64,000 nt of DNA from Vespa crabro (lineage: Eukaryota; Arthropoda; Insecta; Hymenoptera; Vespidae): positions 4,025,987 to 4,089,986 of the forward strand of contig NC_060970.1 in the NCBI RefSeq assembly GCF_910589235.1, written 5' to 3'. The translations under genes and the position numbers were made by a program. Positions within the stretch are counted from its first letter, which is position 1. Each line of letters begins with the position of its first letter. Positions 15,216-29,281 of this stretch are shown here, in pieces. The notes beneath the pieces are model-generated. The model had not been told where the DNA came from. It saw only the letters and a program-made list of their open reading frames with translations, and made no database searches.

Positions 15216-15447
15216 CCGCTCTTTCGAACATAAAATATGATTCATTTTTATATAAACAACACTCGCCTGTACGTTTCTACACGAGTTGCGAGTTTACCGC
15301 CTCTTACAGAAATTCTAATTAATTACATGGAATCCACGAAACTACGAAAGACAAAGTACATATAATACATACGTGGATAGGTACGTACGTATATTATTAT
15401 TATTATTATTTTTTTTTTATTCCTTTGTCCAATATATAATATATATT

Positions 15448-15503
<56 letters not shown>

Positions 15504-15755
15504 TATATAACGTTACGTCGTTTTTCTTTATTTCATATCACTTAATAACAATTTCTGACGTTGTAAAATTTTACGACAAATATCGTCATCGAGTCGCGCG
15601 CGACTTAAAAGTTAAAAAAGAATCTTTGGCATGCATAAAGGAAAAGGATGGATGATGGAACAGAAAAAAGTTGCTAAGGACGGAACCGACCCGACGATTC
15701 GTTTGAAAGTTTCATCGAGCTTTTCGCTTGGATTTTTTTGCCCCCTTTTTTTTTT

Positions 15756-15796
15756 CTCTCTCTCTCTCTCTCTCTCCCACTTTAAAAGAAAGAAAG

Positions 15797-15836
<40 letters not shown>
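15756..15836. repeat. Facing (CT)n and (GA)n microsatellites
   Basis: CT array (about 15757-15777) and GA array (about 15805-15835) in inverted orientation with a spacer of about 28 bp. Confidence 0.85.
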
Positions 15837-15837
<1 letters not shown>

Positions 15838-15995
15838 CTCCTTTGTATTTTGTATATCTACGGAATAATACGTCGTCCCTTTTATCTTACTTTTTCCATC
15901 GGACGTAGATACTGTACAAAGATCTCGCGCGCGCGCGCTCTTACACACTAACGCCAACTCCGACGAAAAATTTAAACAAAGTTTTCAGAAACGTT

Positions 15996-16047
<52 letters not shown>

Positions 16048-16879
16048 AGGGAGGGAGGATCTAAAAGAGGATTCAGTTCAGAGATTCCGCGGTTCTCTTT
16101 TGGTATTGCTAAAGTATCCTACACATTTTTCTTTTGGATGTTTAACAAATCATCAGGTTTATTTTTCTTCTCACTCTTCGATTCATTATTTCGTAACAAT
16201 ATTGTTAATAATAATTCGTTTATCGTTTCGTTCTTAATTCGATTGATAACGATCGTTTTAATACTTTTGAAAAATAATTTTTTTTTCTTTTTTTTTTTTC
16301 TTCTTCATCTTCTTCTTCTTCCATCACATTGATTTATATTACGAATTATATATGAAAATCGAATTGATTATTGATTATCGTTTCGCATGATCGATATCAT
16401 TTATCTTAAAGATAATAACGAAGCTTTGTTAATTATTAATGTATGAAAGTATAGAATAAAAGTAACAATTAATAATAATTATCTATTTCTTCAAATGATA
16501 TATATATATATTTATTTATATAAATAAATAAATAAATAAATAAATAATAAATATATATAAATATAAGGAAATAAAAATCGTCGAAGAAATCTTCTCGAAT
16601 TCCTCAACCCCTTTCCTTTCCCTCTCTCTTCACAGCAGTAGGAGGAGGAGAAAGAGGTGAAAAGGAGAAGGAGGTGGAGTAGAAGGAGGAGGAGGAGGAG
16701 GAGGAGGAGGAGGAGGAGGAGGTTTCTCCGTCTCGCGACTGCTGTTAGTAGGAGGAGGTACTTGGAGATTTTTTCGTTCGGCGAACGCAAAGTAAGCATG
16801 AAAACAAACGTTATGACTTCGGTCGAGACGAGAGGTAGTAGGTAGGTAGGTAGGTCGCAGGTGGGTTAAAGTCGAGAGA

Positions 16880-16919
16880 CAGAGAGACAGAGGGAGAGAG
16901 AGAGAGAGAGAGAGAAAGA

Positions 16920-16966
<47 letters not shown>

Positions 16967-16967
16967 C
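16880..16967. repeat. (GA)n followed by (GTA)n
   Basis: Compound array; the GTA part has about 15 units. Confidence 0.9.
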
Positions 16968-17128
16968 GCGTGTAACGCCGGCGTATGTTTACTTCTCCTG
17001 GAAATCTGGAAATGTTTAACGGTGTTAGTAATGTTTTGATAGTGTGCGAAGACCAAGTATAGGAATGCGCTTTGCCGACTTGCGCTTTGCCCGACACAGA
17101 GTTTTCCATCGTGAGAAGAGGCTGAAGA

Positions 17129-17164
<36 letters not shown>

Positions 17165-17433
17165 CAAGAGAAAAAAAGGAAAGGATAGAAAGGAATGGGA
17201 AAAGAGTAGGTGCTTGCGGAGAAGGGAGTTGGTTGGTCTCGACGACGACGTAGACGACGCAGACGACGACGATGACGGTAACAACGGTGGGGTTAAAAGG
17301 CACTTCTAATGGTATTGTGCGCGTTCAAACAAACACGCGGAATGCTTAGTAGTTTTTAAAGCTGTGGGAACTCCGCGCTTTACCCACCTTTATCCCTTTC
17401 TCCCCAACCCCTCCTCCAACTCTGCTGTTACTA

Positions 17434-17478
<45 letters not shown>

Positions 17479-17571
17479 GGTCTCTTTTTTCTAACTTTCT
17501 CTAACTCTCGCTAACTCTAATTCTGTCTTCGTCTATCTCAATCCCAACAACTACCATTTTCTTTCCTTTTA

Positions 17572-17602
<31 letters not shown>

Positions 17603-17608
17603 TCGGCT

Positions 17609-17639
<31 letters not shown>

Positions 17640-18023
17640 GTCTCTTTTCGACTGCCTCGCACTTTCCGCTGAATTTTCTCTTCCTTCTTTTACTTGTTCT
17701 CTCCTTTTTTTTTTTTTTTTATTTTTATTTTTTCGACGTAGTTTTTGTTTCTCTTCTCTTTTTATCCTTTTTTTCTCTTTTCGATTTCTTTTTTTCTTTT
17801 TTCTTTTTTTTTTACTCCTCAATTTGTTAGGCAATCAAAAAGGATTTTACTTGCGGCCTGTTACGTACACTTCGTACGTCTTTATGATGACATATATATA
17901 TATATATACCTTTTATTTTTTTTCCTTGACATTGTACAAATCGTTTTGATAACAATTAACGATTTTAATCGAATTTTAAAAAGAAATCTATTCTCGCAAA
18001 GATCATTGATAAATGATTCGACA

Positions 18024-18081
<58 letters not shown>

Positions 18082-18120
18082 AAAATATTTCTTGTAAATT
18101 TTTCTGTAATAGTTAATCAG

Positions 18121-18784
18121 GTAATTTCTTCGCCGTGTCTTATAAGGTACGGTAGGGATAATAAAAGAACGAGAGAAAGAGAAAGAGAGAGAGAGACATA
18201 CAAAAAAGAAGAAAATTGAAAAAAGAAAGAGAGAGAGAGAGAGAGTATAAAAGAAAATAAGAATTATTCCCTACGAATGCATAAACATCGAGGATAAGAG
18301 GATCGCTTCCGCTCGACTTGCCTTTCTAAAAAGGGGGATGGAAGGAAGAAACGAGTAAGAAACGAAGAGAGAGAGAGAGAGAGATAGCGGTAGAAGGGGG
18401 AATGAAAGGGGATAAGAGGGGGATGAGTTTGAGGAAAACGTCGAAAGGAAAAGGAAATAATAAGAAGATAGAAAGAAGAGGAGAACCGGCGCGACCAGGC
18501 AAATGCGGCCAATAATCGTTGATAATTTATTAAGGGTAAAAATACTCGCGATCCCCGGCCCTACAGAGGATCTCTGCGTTATTTAAGAAAATAAATATTT
18601 GATATCTCAAACACAAAGAACTCTCTTCCCTCTCTCTCTCTCTCTCTCTTTCTTTCTCTTTGTTCCACCTCCTTTCTATAATCTTTTCCTCTATGTCTCT
18701 CTCTCTCTCTCTCTGTCTCTCTTAACTCGTCGACGAAAAGTAAAAGAAAAACGTGAAAGAAAAGAGAGATAGATAGTTACGGGA

Positions 18785-18815
<31 letters not shown>

Positions 18816-19523
18816 AAGGAGGAAAAAAAAGGAGAAAAAAATAACATAAAAAAAAAAAAATAAAAAAGGAATAAGCATTAAGCCTCTCCCCTTCCCATCC
18901 CTCTTTCACATACCCAACCATTCACCCATTCACGCTGTCAAATGATACATTTCATTTTTATCATAAATCAATAATATTTATCAAAGGCCAATCGAGAAAA
19001 TATTTAAATAAACATATCGAACGATTAGCTATATTAACAGATCATGTTTTGATGTATCAAATAATGAAATAAAATATTAAAAGATATTTCGTATAATATA
19101 AATACGATATTAACGTTTATATTCTATATAAGAAATCTTAGATGTAATTGTTATCAGAATATATATATATATATATATGGGGTTGTGTGCGTTTTTGAAA
19201 TCGTCATTGAAATTACAAGGACAATAATATTATAATCGTCGAGTTTAATGGTTATAATTAACGGAATGAATAATGATTAATTGAAATTTTATGTTTCAGG
19301 TGTTGTTCTATCACAATCCCTCTATAGTCGTGAAGGAAGGGAGAGAGGGAGGGAGGAAGGGAGGGAGGGAGCTTCTTTGTTTTTTAAAAAGTAAGGGGCG
19401 ACATAAAGACGAACAAGCTTTAAGAAGTAGAAAGACAAAGACGGAATGAGAGTGGTAGATCGAAAGAAAGAAGAGAGGGAAAGGAGGGGTTGTAGAACGG
19501 GGGACAGAAAGAGAAAGAGAGAC

Positions 19524-19564
<41 letters not shown>

Positions 19565-20719
19565 TAAAGGAAGAGGATGGGAGTGGTGGAGAGGGGGAGA
19601 AAGAAAGAGATCACGAGTAAAAAGTGTCGAGGGAGGGTCGTCGGCAGAGTCGGCTTGGTGGAACGTTTAAAGGAGTAGAGAGGGGGTGCCGACTCATTGG
19701 CCGTGAAATATGGGGTAAAAGGTTCGATAATTGATTACACAGATTTTTTATGCCGCAAGAAGAAGCCTTAATTCTTTGCAGGGCGGCCACCCTTCGAGAT
19801 AATTCCAGGGTTGAGTTGAGCGAGACGACGAGTTTGGAATATCGAGTTCGCTATCCGTGAAAGACAAGATAATTTCTTATTTTCCGTTTTCTAACCAACG
19901 ATCTCATGACATTCGCAATGAAGAATAATTCTTTTTCTTTTTTCTTCTTCTTTTTCCTTCTTATTCTTTTCCTTAAATTTATTACACAAATTACTAATTA
20001 TAACCGACAGGGATGGGAGAGGGAGAGGGAGGTGAGAGGGGTGGTCTTTCACGAATGACGACCTCGTCGAATGATAATTGAATGGAATACAATTTTACAC
20101 GTATAATATATCATTTTAATTCATAATATCAACGATACTATATTGTATTCGTTTATTAATTAAGAACGCGTTTTATCTCTTTTCAATCAGTCAAGCGATA
20201 AATTTATCTTACGCAATACGTCGTTTTCTTTCTTTCTTTCTTTTTGTCCTCCTCCTCCTTCCTCCCCTTCCCATTCGTATATTACACGTTCACGCGTGTG
20301 ATATAATTCTTTGCGAAATAAAATGGTATCGCAATGAAAGACTATGATATGATTTTTTTTTACCTTCTACCCCATGTCCCGATGTTATATTTTATTTTGT
20401 CCCGTTGATATTTTAAGTCCGGAAACAATCGAATCTATTTTTCGCGTATATCGCGATGTATCATTTCTTTTTTTCTCCTCCATTGTTTTTTTTTTTTTCC
20501 TTTTTCTCTTCTTTTATCTTTTTTCTTTTGCAACCGTACACCCTCGAAAATGTATCTATCGCGTAAAAACAGAAATTTGGCGTATGTACTCTCCAAAAGG
20601 TAGAAGTGTAAACGAGTAGAATGTGTTATTCATATTGTAGAGGAGATGTTTCATGAAAACGAGAGAGTTAAAGATAGATAGAGAGAGATAGATGGAAAGA
20701 CAGAACGAGCGAGCGAGCG

Positions 20720-20761
<42 letters not shown>

Positions 20762-21349
20762 TTATAGAGTGAATGAAAAGAGAGATGGAAGGAATGAACA
20801 ACAGGCGTCCGGAAAATAATAGGCGAATACATACCGTGGGCCAATAAAGAGGCAATACCTTGTACAATCGAAAGGGGAAGGGGAAGGAGGAGGAGGAGGA
20901 GGAGGAGGAGGAGGAGGAGGAGGACACATCGAATATTTTCTGTATGAAGAAACACGGATCCTAATATTAATTTTTATCGAGACCTAAAGGCAGAACGGTG
21001 AGCAGGGGTGGGAGGGAGGGAGGTGAAGTGGGGAGGTGAAAGGAGGGTAAGATGGTGATGGTCGTAGGTAGAACGATGGCGCGAACGCCGACATAGGGAG
21101 TAGTAGAGTAGAGAGACGCGTCGTTCCGAGGAAGAGGGTGAGAAAGGGGATGGAGAGAATGGTATATTGATTAAAATGTGGAACGGCGGGAGGCGAAGAA
21201 CGCTTTGTTTCGTCGAAAAAAAAAAGAGAGAAGAAAAAAAGGAAGGAGGGGGGGAGGGAAAAAAATCATTCACGCGCTAATTTGAAAATATTGGAGCCGT
21301 CGTAGAGTGAGAAAGAGTATCGCGGGAGGGGTCGCGTACGCGTGTAGAT

Positions 21350-21391
<42 letters not shown>

Positions 21392-21988
21392 GTGGCGAAG
21401 AAGAGAAAAGACAGAGAAAGGGAGACAGATAGACAGAGAGACAGACCAACAGAGAGAGAGAGAGAGAGAGAAAGAAGAGAATAGATGGTAGATTTACTCG
21501 AACGTTATGTTACGTATGTATGTAAAAAAAAGAAAAAAAAAGGAAAAAAAAAAAAGAGAAAAAAAGCAAAAAGAAAAAAATATATCGTGGCGCCGATACC
21601 GATAGGCGCTTGTTGTAACCTTTGTTTTTCTACTAATTAAATTGCTCGTTCTCTCCCTGCGCAATCAGTTCGTCCGTCGCCGCCGCCGCCACCGCCGCCG
21701 CGGCAGCCCTTCTTTGCCCTTCGATCCCTTCGAATGAGTAGACCACATCGTTGTTTGAACTTTTTTTTCCTCTTTCTCTCTGTCTCTGTCTCTCTCAATC
21801 TAACTCACACTCTTTTTTCACCCCTTACGATCGTTCGAAGGGTGTCGCCATCGATTCTCACTAGATGTGCTAATTAATTGGTAACGAAAGAGCTCGTGGA
21901 TTCCACTTCGACTTTGAGAAAGCTTAATTAGAAAGTTTCGCCGAACGAAAAAAGAGTGACCCGAAAAAAATAAAACACGACGAATGTT

Positions 21989-22019
<31 letters not shown>

Positions 22020-22338
22020 AAGTGTAAAAAAAATCAAAAAAAAAAAATAAAAGAAAAGAAAAGAAAAGAAAGAAAAGAAATAAAGAAAACTAAATAAGAA
22101 GGAAAAGAAGAAAAAAAAAACAAGTACAGGTAAAAAAAAGATCCCCCAATGCGTAAAATAAATTTTCATATTTTTGAATCGTCATAGATCATTGATTTAT
22201 CTTCAATGAATAATTCTTTACGATGGAAGAATAATAAATAATAAAGATCGACGATCGTAACGTATCGTTGATGATTTTCGAGTTCAAGATTTCCGATAGA
22301 ACAGAATGAGAGAGATGGATAGAGAGAGAGAAAGAGAC

Positions 22339-22373
<35 letters not shown>

Positions 22374-22470
22374 ATTAACGGGTAACATAGCCTCATAAAG
22401 ACGCAATGCATCGGCAATCGTTGGATGAGTGGATTCTTCCGGTCGCCCACCAGCGTTCTATCGTCGTGTG
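18121..22470. other. Intergenic, repeat-rich
   Basis: Contains several GA arrays (18160-18245, 18367-18384, 19530-19562, 20724-20759, 21350-21388, 22318-22374), (GAA)n 18784-18819, (GGGA)n 19330-19372, (GAGC)n 20706-20724, (GGA)n 20884-20923, GCC triplets 21675-21703 and A-rich 22021-22120. Complex islands 18930-19310, 19680-20020 and 21590-21930 contain homeodomain-like AATTA cores but no recognisable gene. Confidence 0.5.
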
Positions 22471-22503
22471 TATATTAACCGCGGCGTGTTGCGGCCGTCA
22501 GTT
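22471..22503 (+). promoter_or_regulatory. TATA/initiator-like core promoter candidate
   Basis: TCAGTT (22498-22503) matches the arthropod initiator. A TATATTAA (22471-22478) lies with its first base 29 bp upstream of the initiator A. The surroundings are GC-rich and repeat-poor. No coding sequence is recognised downstream, so any transcript is unknown. Confidence 0.3.
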
Positions 22504-22695
22504 TAGACGATGATTTAGTGGATGCATTGATTGGGTCGATCAGAGGCCATATCATCTCGTTTAGAACCTTCCATCATCGGTGCCACTATTTATAGACCGT
22601 CTCGCGAGCATTTGTACGCGTTCGACGATGATCGAATCAATTTTCGAGAGCGCGCGCGTTCCTTACGTGCCATTTTACGTGCAAATTCTTCTCTC

Positions 22696-22735
<40 letters not shown>

Positions 22736-22828
22736 GCTGTGTTGTGTAGGATATTATGTCGTCGAACGATATTGAAAAGGATTGAAAGATTGCTTTCGTT
22801 CGAATCTTTGTATGATGTTTATCTCTCT

Positions 22829-22873
<45 letters not shown>

Positions 22874-23328
22874 GTTCATTCGTTCATTTATTTCCTTTAT
22901 TTTATATTATAATTATTTAAAAAAGAAATCTTTTAAATCTAAACTATTCAGACTTAATCTTTAATAGTTACGATTCGATGGATAAACATTTCCGGGAAGT
23001 ATATAATTTCAAAATGATTCCGGTTATTATTCCATATCAAAAGTGATCACATTGAAAACGTTCTATTGGATTGATAAGAAGGAATCAAAGCACGATTATA
23101 TATACGAGAGAACGATAATATTATTAATTTCGTTGTATTTTTGAAAGATGATAAATATTATTAAGTATTTATCGTTTCAATAATTTTTTGTTATTTAACA
23201 ATCGTGATACGTTAATAAGTAATATAAAAATATAGAAATTTATTATAACAATAATTACTATTAATAAAAAGAAATTAATTTACAATTAATAGTTAGAATG
23301 AGAGAAAGAGAGAACGATGATTTAAGCA

Positions 23329-23475
23329 GAAATAAATAAATAAATGAATGAATGAATGAATGAATGAATGAATAAACGAATGAATGAATGAACGAACGAA
23401 CGAATGAATGAATGAATGAATGAACGAACGAACGAATGAAGGAATGAATGAATGAATGAATGAATGAATGAATGA
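23329..23475. repeat. (GAAT)n/(GAAC)n tetranucleotide array
   Basis: About 147 bp, with GAAT units interspersed with blocks of GAAC; one of the largest tandem arrays in the window. No unique spacers, so not CRISPR. Confidence 0.92.
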
Positions 23476-24072
23476 GAAAAAAAGTGAAGAAATCAAGTCG
23501 ATGTGAAACGTCGAAACGCATGGACGCAAGAAAGCTGTTCGGGACTTATGATTCGAGGGTTAGAAGAAGATCTGGGAGGTGGGATGAGAAAGGTGGAGGA
23601 TAGAGAAGAGGGAGTCAAAGTTGTGTTGGGTGGGTTAGAAGGTAATGTCGGACGCGGACAGAGGGTGACATTAATTCTCATAACATTTTACGAGGCCGGT
23701 ATCTGACCTGTGTCAAGTCTTTCCAACGCCCTGGAGCACGGTTTAGGAGTCATAACTCCCAATCACCCTAAGGCATGCAGTCGCAGCCAATTCTCTCTAG
23801 TATATTCGCATTTAACCGAGTACACTACTATCTTCTATTCTCTTTATTCGACCGAAGAAAGAAACTAGGTTTCTCCTAGGTTAGCTAGCTTTTCGTACTT
23901 TTCTTATAACACGTCACGTCTCGCAAATCACGTTGAATTTTGCTAATCAAGCGAAAACCTACGTCTCGTATCTTTTTTCTTTATCTCCTTTTTTTCTTCC
24001 TTTCTCTTTTTTTTTTCTTTTTTCTTCTATGTGTTTCCTCCTTTTCTTTCTATCGTCCTTAGAAAGTGAGCA

Positions 24073-24119
<47 letters not shown>

Positions 24120-24484
24120 AGACATTTTAGCAAGATCCTAGACATTTAATTATCTCCAAGATTGAATTCGTTTTTTTTTTTTTTTCTATTCCTTCACAAA
24201 CGTATGTAATATCATATAATTTAATTCATATTTTGCAATCGTACGATTGCAAATGAAAAGAAATTCTTTATAATTATCGTAAAATCATTATAATCGAATA
24301 TTATTCATTTGATTTAGGATTATTTTAAGATTGAACAATCGAATGAGTTTACATTGGACGTTTAACGTATCGACCCTCATCCCCCAATTTACCCCTCCCA
24401 CTTATCCATCCATTCATTAATACGAGTAACGTTGGTAAGCCCTTTAAACTGACACCTACAATCTCTCTGTGAAGATTCGTACGT

Positions 24485-24531
<47 letters not shown>

Positions 24532-24775
24532 GACGGAGGGTTGAAGAGGAACATCATATTCCCTGACTCACTTCTGTTAGAAAGAAAGAGGAAAAGGGGG
24601 AAAGGGAGGAGAAGAAGAAAAAGGAGGAGAAAGAGGAGAAGGTGAAGGAGGAGGAGGAGGAAGAGGAGGACAGATAGAGGGAATAGGAAAGGGGACTTTG
24701 CTGAACGTGCCTCGTTAAGAGAAACGAAGGACAGAGGGGTGAAACGAAAGACAAGAGAAAAAAAAGAAAGAAATA

Positions 24776-24822
<47 letters not shown>

Positions 24823-24898
24823 GGCACGTCATCGTTAAATCGTAGCAGAAATATCGTCGTTCAATTTCGCTTGGCACGCTTAAAAAAATGCTTCAGCT

Positions 24899-24983
24899 CG
24901 TCATCGTCGTCGTCGTCGTCGTCATCGTCGTCGTCGTCGTCGTAATCGTCGACAGCAGCAGCAGCAGCAGCAGCAGCAGTAGC
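24899..24983. repeat. (GTC)n then (GCA)n trinucleotide repeats
   Basis: Two adjacent triplet arrays of different unit, separated by about 10 bp. Confidence 0.88.
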
Positions 24984-25088
24984 AACGACGATATATCGGC
25001 TTGGCGGAGCTTTTTTTTTGATCTTGCCAAAGAATTCATTAAGTATTACGGGCACGCGGTTAGGTATTAATACGCGAAAGGGCTTGGC

Positions 25089-25106
25089 TGGGCTGCCTGC
25101 CTGCCT

Positions 25107-25137
<31 letters not shown>

Positions 25138-25150
25138 AGCCTGCCTGCTT
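25089..25150. repeat. (GCCT)n tetranucleotide array
   Basis: About 13 imperfect GCCT units with TCCT and AGCC variants. Confidence 0.88.
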
Positions 25151-26172
25151 GGTTGCTTGGCTGTTTGGCTGAGAGAAGGGTAGAAGTGGAAAACGCAGTG
25201 CACGTTTTGTGCTTGGCCGAGCGCGAGGCAGGGTGCGTTGGAGAGGCAGGTGAAGGAGGTGGATCTCTTTTCTCAGCCACCCCTTTTGTTACCCTTCTTC
25301 TACTCCTCTATCCCTCCTTTCCTTCCCTCTCGTTCCTTCCTCTCTCTTGCTTACCTTTTTTGCCCTTTCCCTATCGTGGCAGTATCGTTGCTTTACTTGC
25401 TTCCAACATCCTTCTCTCTCTCTTCTTTTTCTTCCACTTTTAAGTATTATTACTATTCTCTCTATCATCGAGTACTCTTTAACAGTGACGTGTGTGATGA
25501 TATCTTTTTCTTTTCTTTTCTTTTTTTTTTTTTGTTTTTTGATTTAATTTCTTTTTTCTTTCCTTTATAAATTTTTTCAATTATATACAGTTACGTGTTA
25601 TCGACGTCGTTATACACGGAAAGCATTATTTCTTCATGTTTAACGTCGAAACTAAGAGAAGATCTAAAGAAGGAGAAATAAAGAGAAAGAGGAGAAAGAG
25701 AGAGGCGTCGTGGGGTAGTACATAGTGAGGATAGGATATAGAAGGGATGGTGTAACGGGGAAAATGTTGGCCGGACGATAGAGATCGGATAGAAAGGCGA
25801 AAAAGAAGAAGAAGAAGAAGAAAAAGGTGGTGGTGGTGGTAGTGGTGGTGGTAGTGCTGGTTGGGTAGCAACCTTAGCGTTGCTGGAGTGCATTTGGCCA
25901 TCAAATAACATCGGCAGCGCCTATAACCGGCTTACGTACCGACATAAAGTCGGCTTGGGCTCTCTCTTCCTTCCTTCCTTCCTTTCTAAACCATCTCTCT
26001 CTCTTTCTCTCTCTTACGCTTCTTCCACATCGCCATCTCGAAGCCACTAACTCGTGATCAAACCGTCTAACCATCGTCGAACTACCGTCGTATCAGGAGT
26101 TGCGGCTCTTGGGGCGGCTTAAGCCTCGCGATATCAGTTGATTGGGTCTTGTGGATAGTATCCTACTCGGTA

Positions 26173-26202
26173 AGAAGAAAGCTTTGAGCAAAGCTTTCTT
26201 CT
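26173..26202. other. Near-perfect 30-bp palindrome
   Basis: Arms AGAAGAAAGCTTTG (26173-26186) and CAAAGCTTTCTTCT (26189-26202) are exact complements separated by 2 nt. As RNA this would be a 13-bp stem with a 4-nt loop. A donor-like G|GTAAGA lies at its left edge (GT 26170-26171), so the hairpin would sit at the start of an intron if that site is used. Confidence 0.55.
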
Positions 26203-28107
26203 ACTCTTTTTCCTTCGTCTCTCTCTCTCTCTCTCTCTTTTTCTCATTTTTTTTCCTTTTTTTTTTTACGCTTCGCTCTTCGAATAAGCCATATCTTCCA
26301 TAAGAGAAAGGAAAAGATTATTTCTAATAAATAAAGTATACCCGGTGTTACGGGTTTCATTCATGATTTTATCTCTAACTATTTATCGTCGTAAATAAAT
26401 CTCTTGGAGATTTTCGATCGATCGGAATCAAAGGGATTTCTCTCTCTATCTCTCTCTCTCTCTTTCTTTTTTTTTTTCTTTTTTTTTTTTTTGTTTTTAG
26501 ATCAAAAGAAAAAAATAAACAAAAAGGAACAATTCATTGGAGGATAAGATCGAGCTCGATCCTATTTTATTTCGTCACTTCGATATTTTCTGATTGAACA
26601 TTGACCTTTACGTAAAACCATTAAGATAATACTTTCACGGATTAACGAATGAGATATCCTTCCCTAACCTCCCCCCCCTCCCCTAACCCTCCGCCCTTAA
26701 TACTTAACTATTACGTGTTGTAGTCCGACTTTGCCGGTGGAACCTTATAACAGATAACAGAGAAACGATTACAATTCGTAGACTGAGGGTGATAGGTGAT
26801 AGTAGTAGTAGTAGTAGTAGTTGTTGTTGTAGTAAGAGCGAACCAATAACTTGCCAATATCGGCATTACTGGCGTACTGAACGCAATATAAACGTTTATT
26901 ACCCAATGTACCGTCCGTTCGTAGCCCCTAACCATTTTCTGCGACTTCGTATTCCCATTCTCGCTCCTTTTCCAACCAGAGGCTCTCAATTCGTCTATTT
27001 TACCATTTTTACATCAGCTTTTTATTATACCATTTGGAGATAAAAGAAAAATCAAAAAGAAAAAAAAAAAAAAAAAAAAAAAAGAAAGAGAAGAAAAGAA
27101 AAGAAAAAGAACGCCTAAATTATCTCGCATCGTGTCGTTTCAATCTTTACGTAATAATCAGTAGTATCATTTAATAGCATTAATTATTATTACAATGAAC
27201 GATTTCATGCACGTGTATTATGTACATAAAAAAAAAGGAAAAAAAAAAAAAAAAATGAAATATATGTTACACAGTATGGTTAAAAAAATTTTGTATCGAT
27301 TATGTGAAGAAAAAAGGAAAAAAAATAACAGAAGTGGATTTAATTTAGTATCCAATTGGGTCTTCGTATAAATCGGAAAAAAAAAAAATTATAAGATATA
27401 AAAACAATTACTATACTATAAGAATCTCGTAGGAGATATGAGAGCTACTGTCGAAAAACATCTACTCACAATACCATGGAATGAAAGAAGGGCGATATGG
27501 ACATCGATGGCCAATATGTGAAAGAAAAAGAAAGAATGAAAGCGAGAAAGAAAGAAAGAGAAAGAAAGAGAGAAACAGGCCAATCTTTCTTTTTCTATTT
27601 TTCTACGTTCATTGATGACATCGTCGTTCTTATTCGTCTTGCATGAAAACCATACAAGGTACTTATCTACATGAAAACAACCTCCCCACGACCCTCGCCC
27701 CCTCCTTATCCCACACATTGCTTGTCCTTTTCTAATAATGTGAACTCAGGGCGTATGTTAGTACTCTCTATATACTATGGATGAAGAAGGATAGAAAAAG
27801 AAAAGAGAAAAAGAAAGAAAATAAATAAAGAAAGAAAGATATAGGAAAGGACAAAAGAAGAAAGAAAAACGAATGAGATAGGGCATGGAGCGAAGGGTGG
27901 GAGGAAGAAGGGAAAGGGTCAGGGGTAAGGGGGGGGAGGGTGAAAGGAAACAGGAAGGACGGAAGGGTGACGCGTTTTCCGTGTGTCCGGAGCACTTAAT
28001 GTTTCTCTATCTATAGCGGTCAGGACGGGACAGGGCCGGGATATTGTTATATACGACATTGTGGAGGACCCGAGGGCCATAGTACGAGAAAGCTGAGAAG
28101 TAAAGAG

Positions 28108-28145
<38 letters not shown>

Positions 28146-29185
28146 ATCACCCACCACCAATTACCACCCGACCAAGAGTTATTGAAAAGATCTCCCAATG
28201 GGAGAGAAAGGCAAGCCCGTAGACGGGAAAAGCTCATGCTACCAACCTTGCACACGCTTTCCTACTTCTAATGAACACTGATTACCGTTTGCTAGTAACG
28301 TAGCGCTGATGATTTGCAACGACATTCACCTCACTCTTTCTCCTAACTCTATATCTCTCTTTCTCTCTTATTCTTTATCCCTTTTGGTGTATCCCTATTA
28401 AAAGGAATCTTTTTTCTTATTTCTCCTTGACAATTTATATTTATTCGTTCGAAAAATAAGAGTAACGATTAAATAATAATTATCATTCGTTAAAATACGT
28501 ATAAATTTGTACGTATATAATTAATTAATTGTATTGACGAAGGGATGGTTAATTAATTTAACGATAGTTTAAAACGGAAATCCAATGTTGAAGTTATTAT
28601 CGACGATAGAATTTGATAAAACTTTATCGTTAGGGGATAAGAAGGAGGACATAGAAGAAGGAGAAGAAGAAGAAGAAGAAGAAGATGAAGAAGAAGAAGA
28701 AGATGGAGAAGAAGAAGGTTGAAGGGACGATAGACATACTCGATTTTCTTCGAAAAGGCTGAGAGAGCTTCGATGCGAAATCTTTCTCCTTTCTGGCACG
28801 GCTTTATCCGGTAAACGACATAATTCGCTAACACCTCTAACTCCTGATATAACGGAGTATTAGTTTTGATGCTGTCTCGTGTTCTCTCTCACTCTCATTC
28901 ATTCTCTGTCTCTCTCTCTCTCTCATTCTCGTTCTTGCAGCATCACCGAACGATCTCTCCCTCCTTCCTTATTCCTTCGTTTCCCGTCCCTCCTTCCCTC
29001 TTCTTTACACGATCGACGCAGGAGGCCTTGATATACCAACACACACACACACACAAACACACGTTCGTAGCCTCGTCGTCGAGAGAGTCCCTCTTTACCA
29101 ATTTTCCTCCTCAAAGCTCCATCGTCTTTGATCAGCTCTCGCAACGCCCCCTATTATGTCGCCGACGTCGATCCCTGGTGCAACA

Positions 29186-29281
<96 letters not shown>

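Larger units (their letters stand above)
13975..18120. other. Intergenic downstream of the zinc-finger gene
   Basis: Right after the stop comes A-rich sequence (13976-14020), probably the start of the 3' UTR. Then follow T/C-rich 14320-14410, A-rich 14580-14630, (CTAC)n 14794-14877, (CTC)n 15026-15075, (CT)n 15150-15212, (TA)n 15436-15510, facing (CT)n/(GA)n 15756-15836, (GA)n 16000-16059, (GGA)n 16684-16722, (GA)n/(GTA)n 16880-16967, (CT)n 17434-17476, (TA)n 17568-17595 and (TA)n 18027-18079. No further gene is supported. Confidence 0.55.
22504..26172. other. Intergenic, repeat-rich
   Basis: Contains (TA)n 22690-22716, (CT)n 22835-22870, a large (GAAT)n/(GAAC)n array 23329-23475, (GA)n 24078-24115, 24488-24525 and 24776-24822, (GTC)n then (GCA)n 24899-24983, (GCCT)n 25089-25150 and (GGT)n 25826-25861. 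Repeat-poor segments at 22920-23280, 23490-23930 and 25980-26170 show no credible gene. Confidence 0.5.

Noticed and set aside
23329..23475. Possible CRISPR-like array
   Set aside because: Plain tetranucleotide tandem repeat without unique spacers, in a eukaryotic genome.
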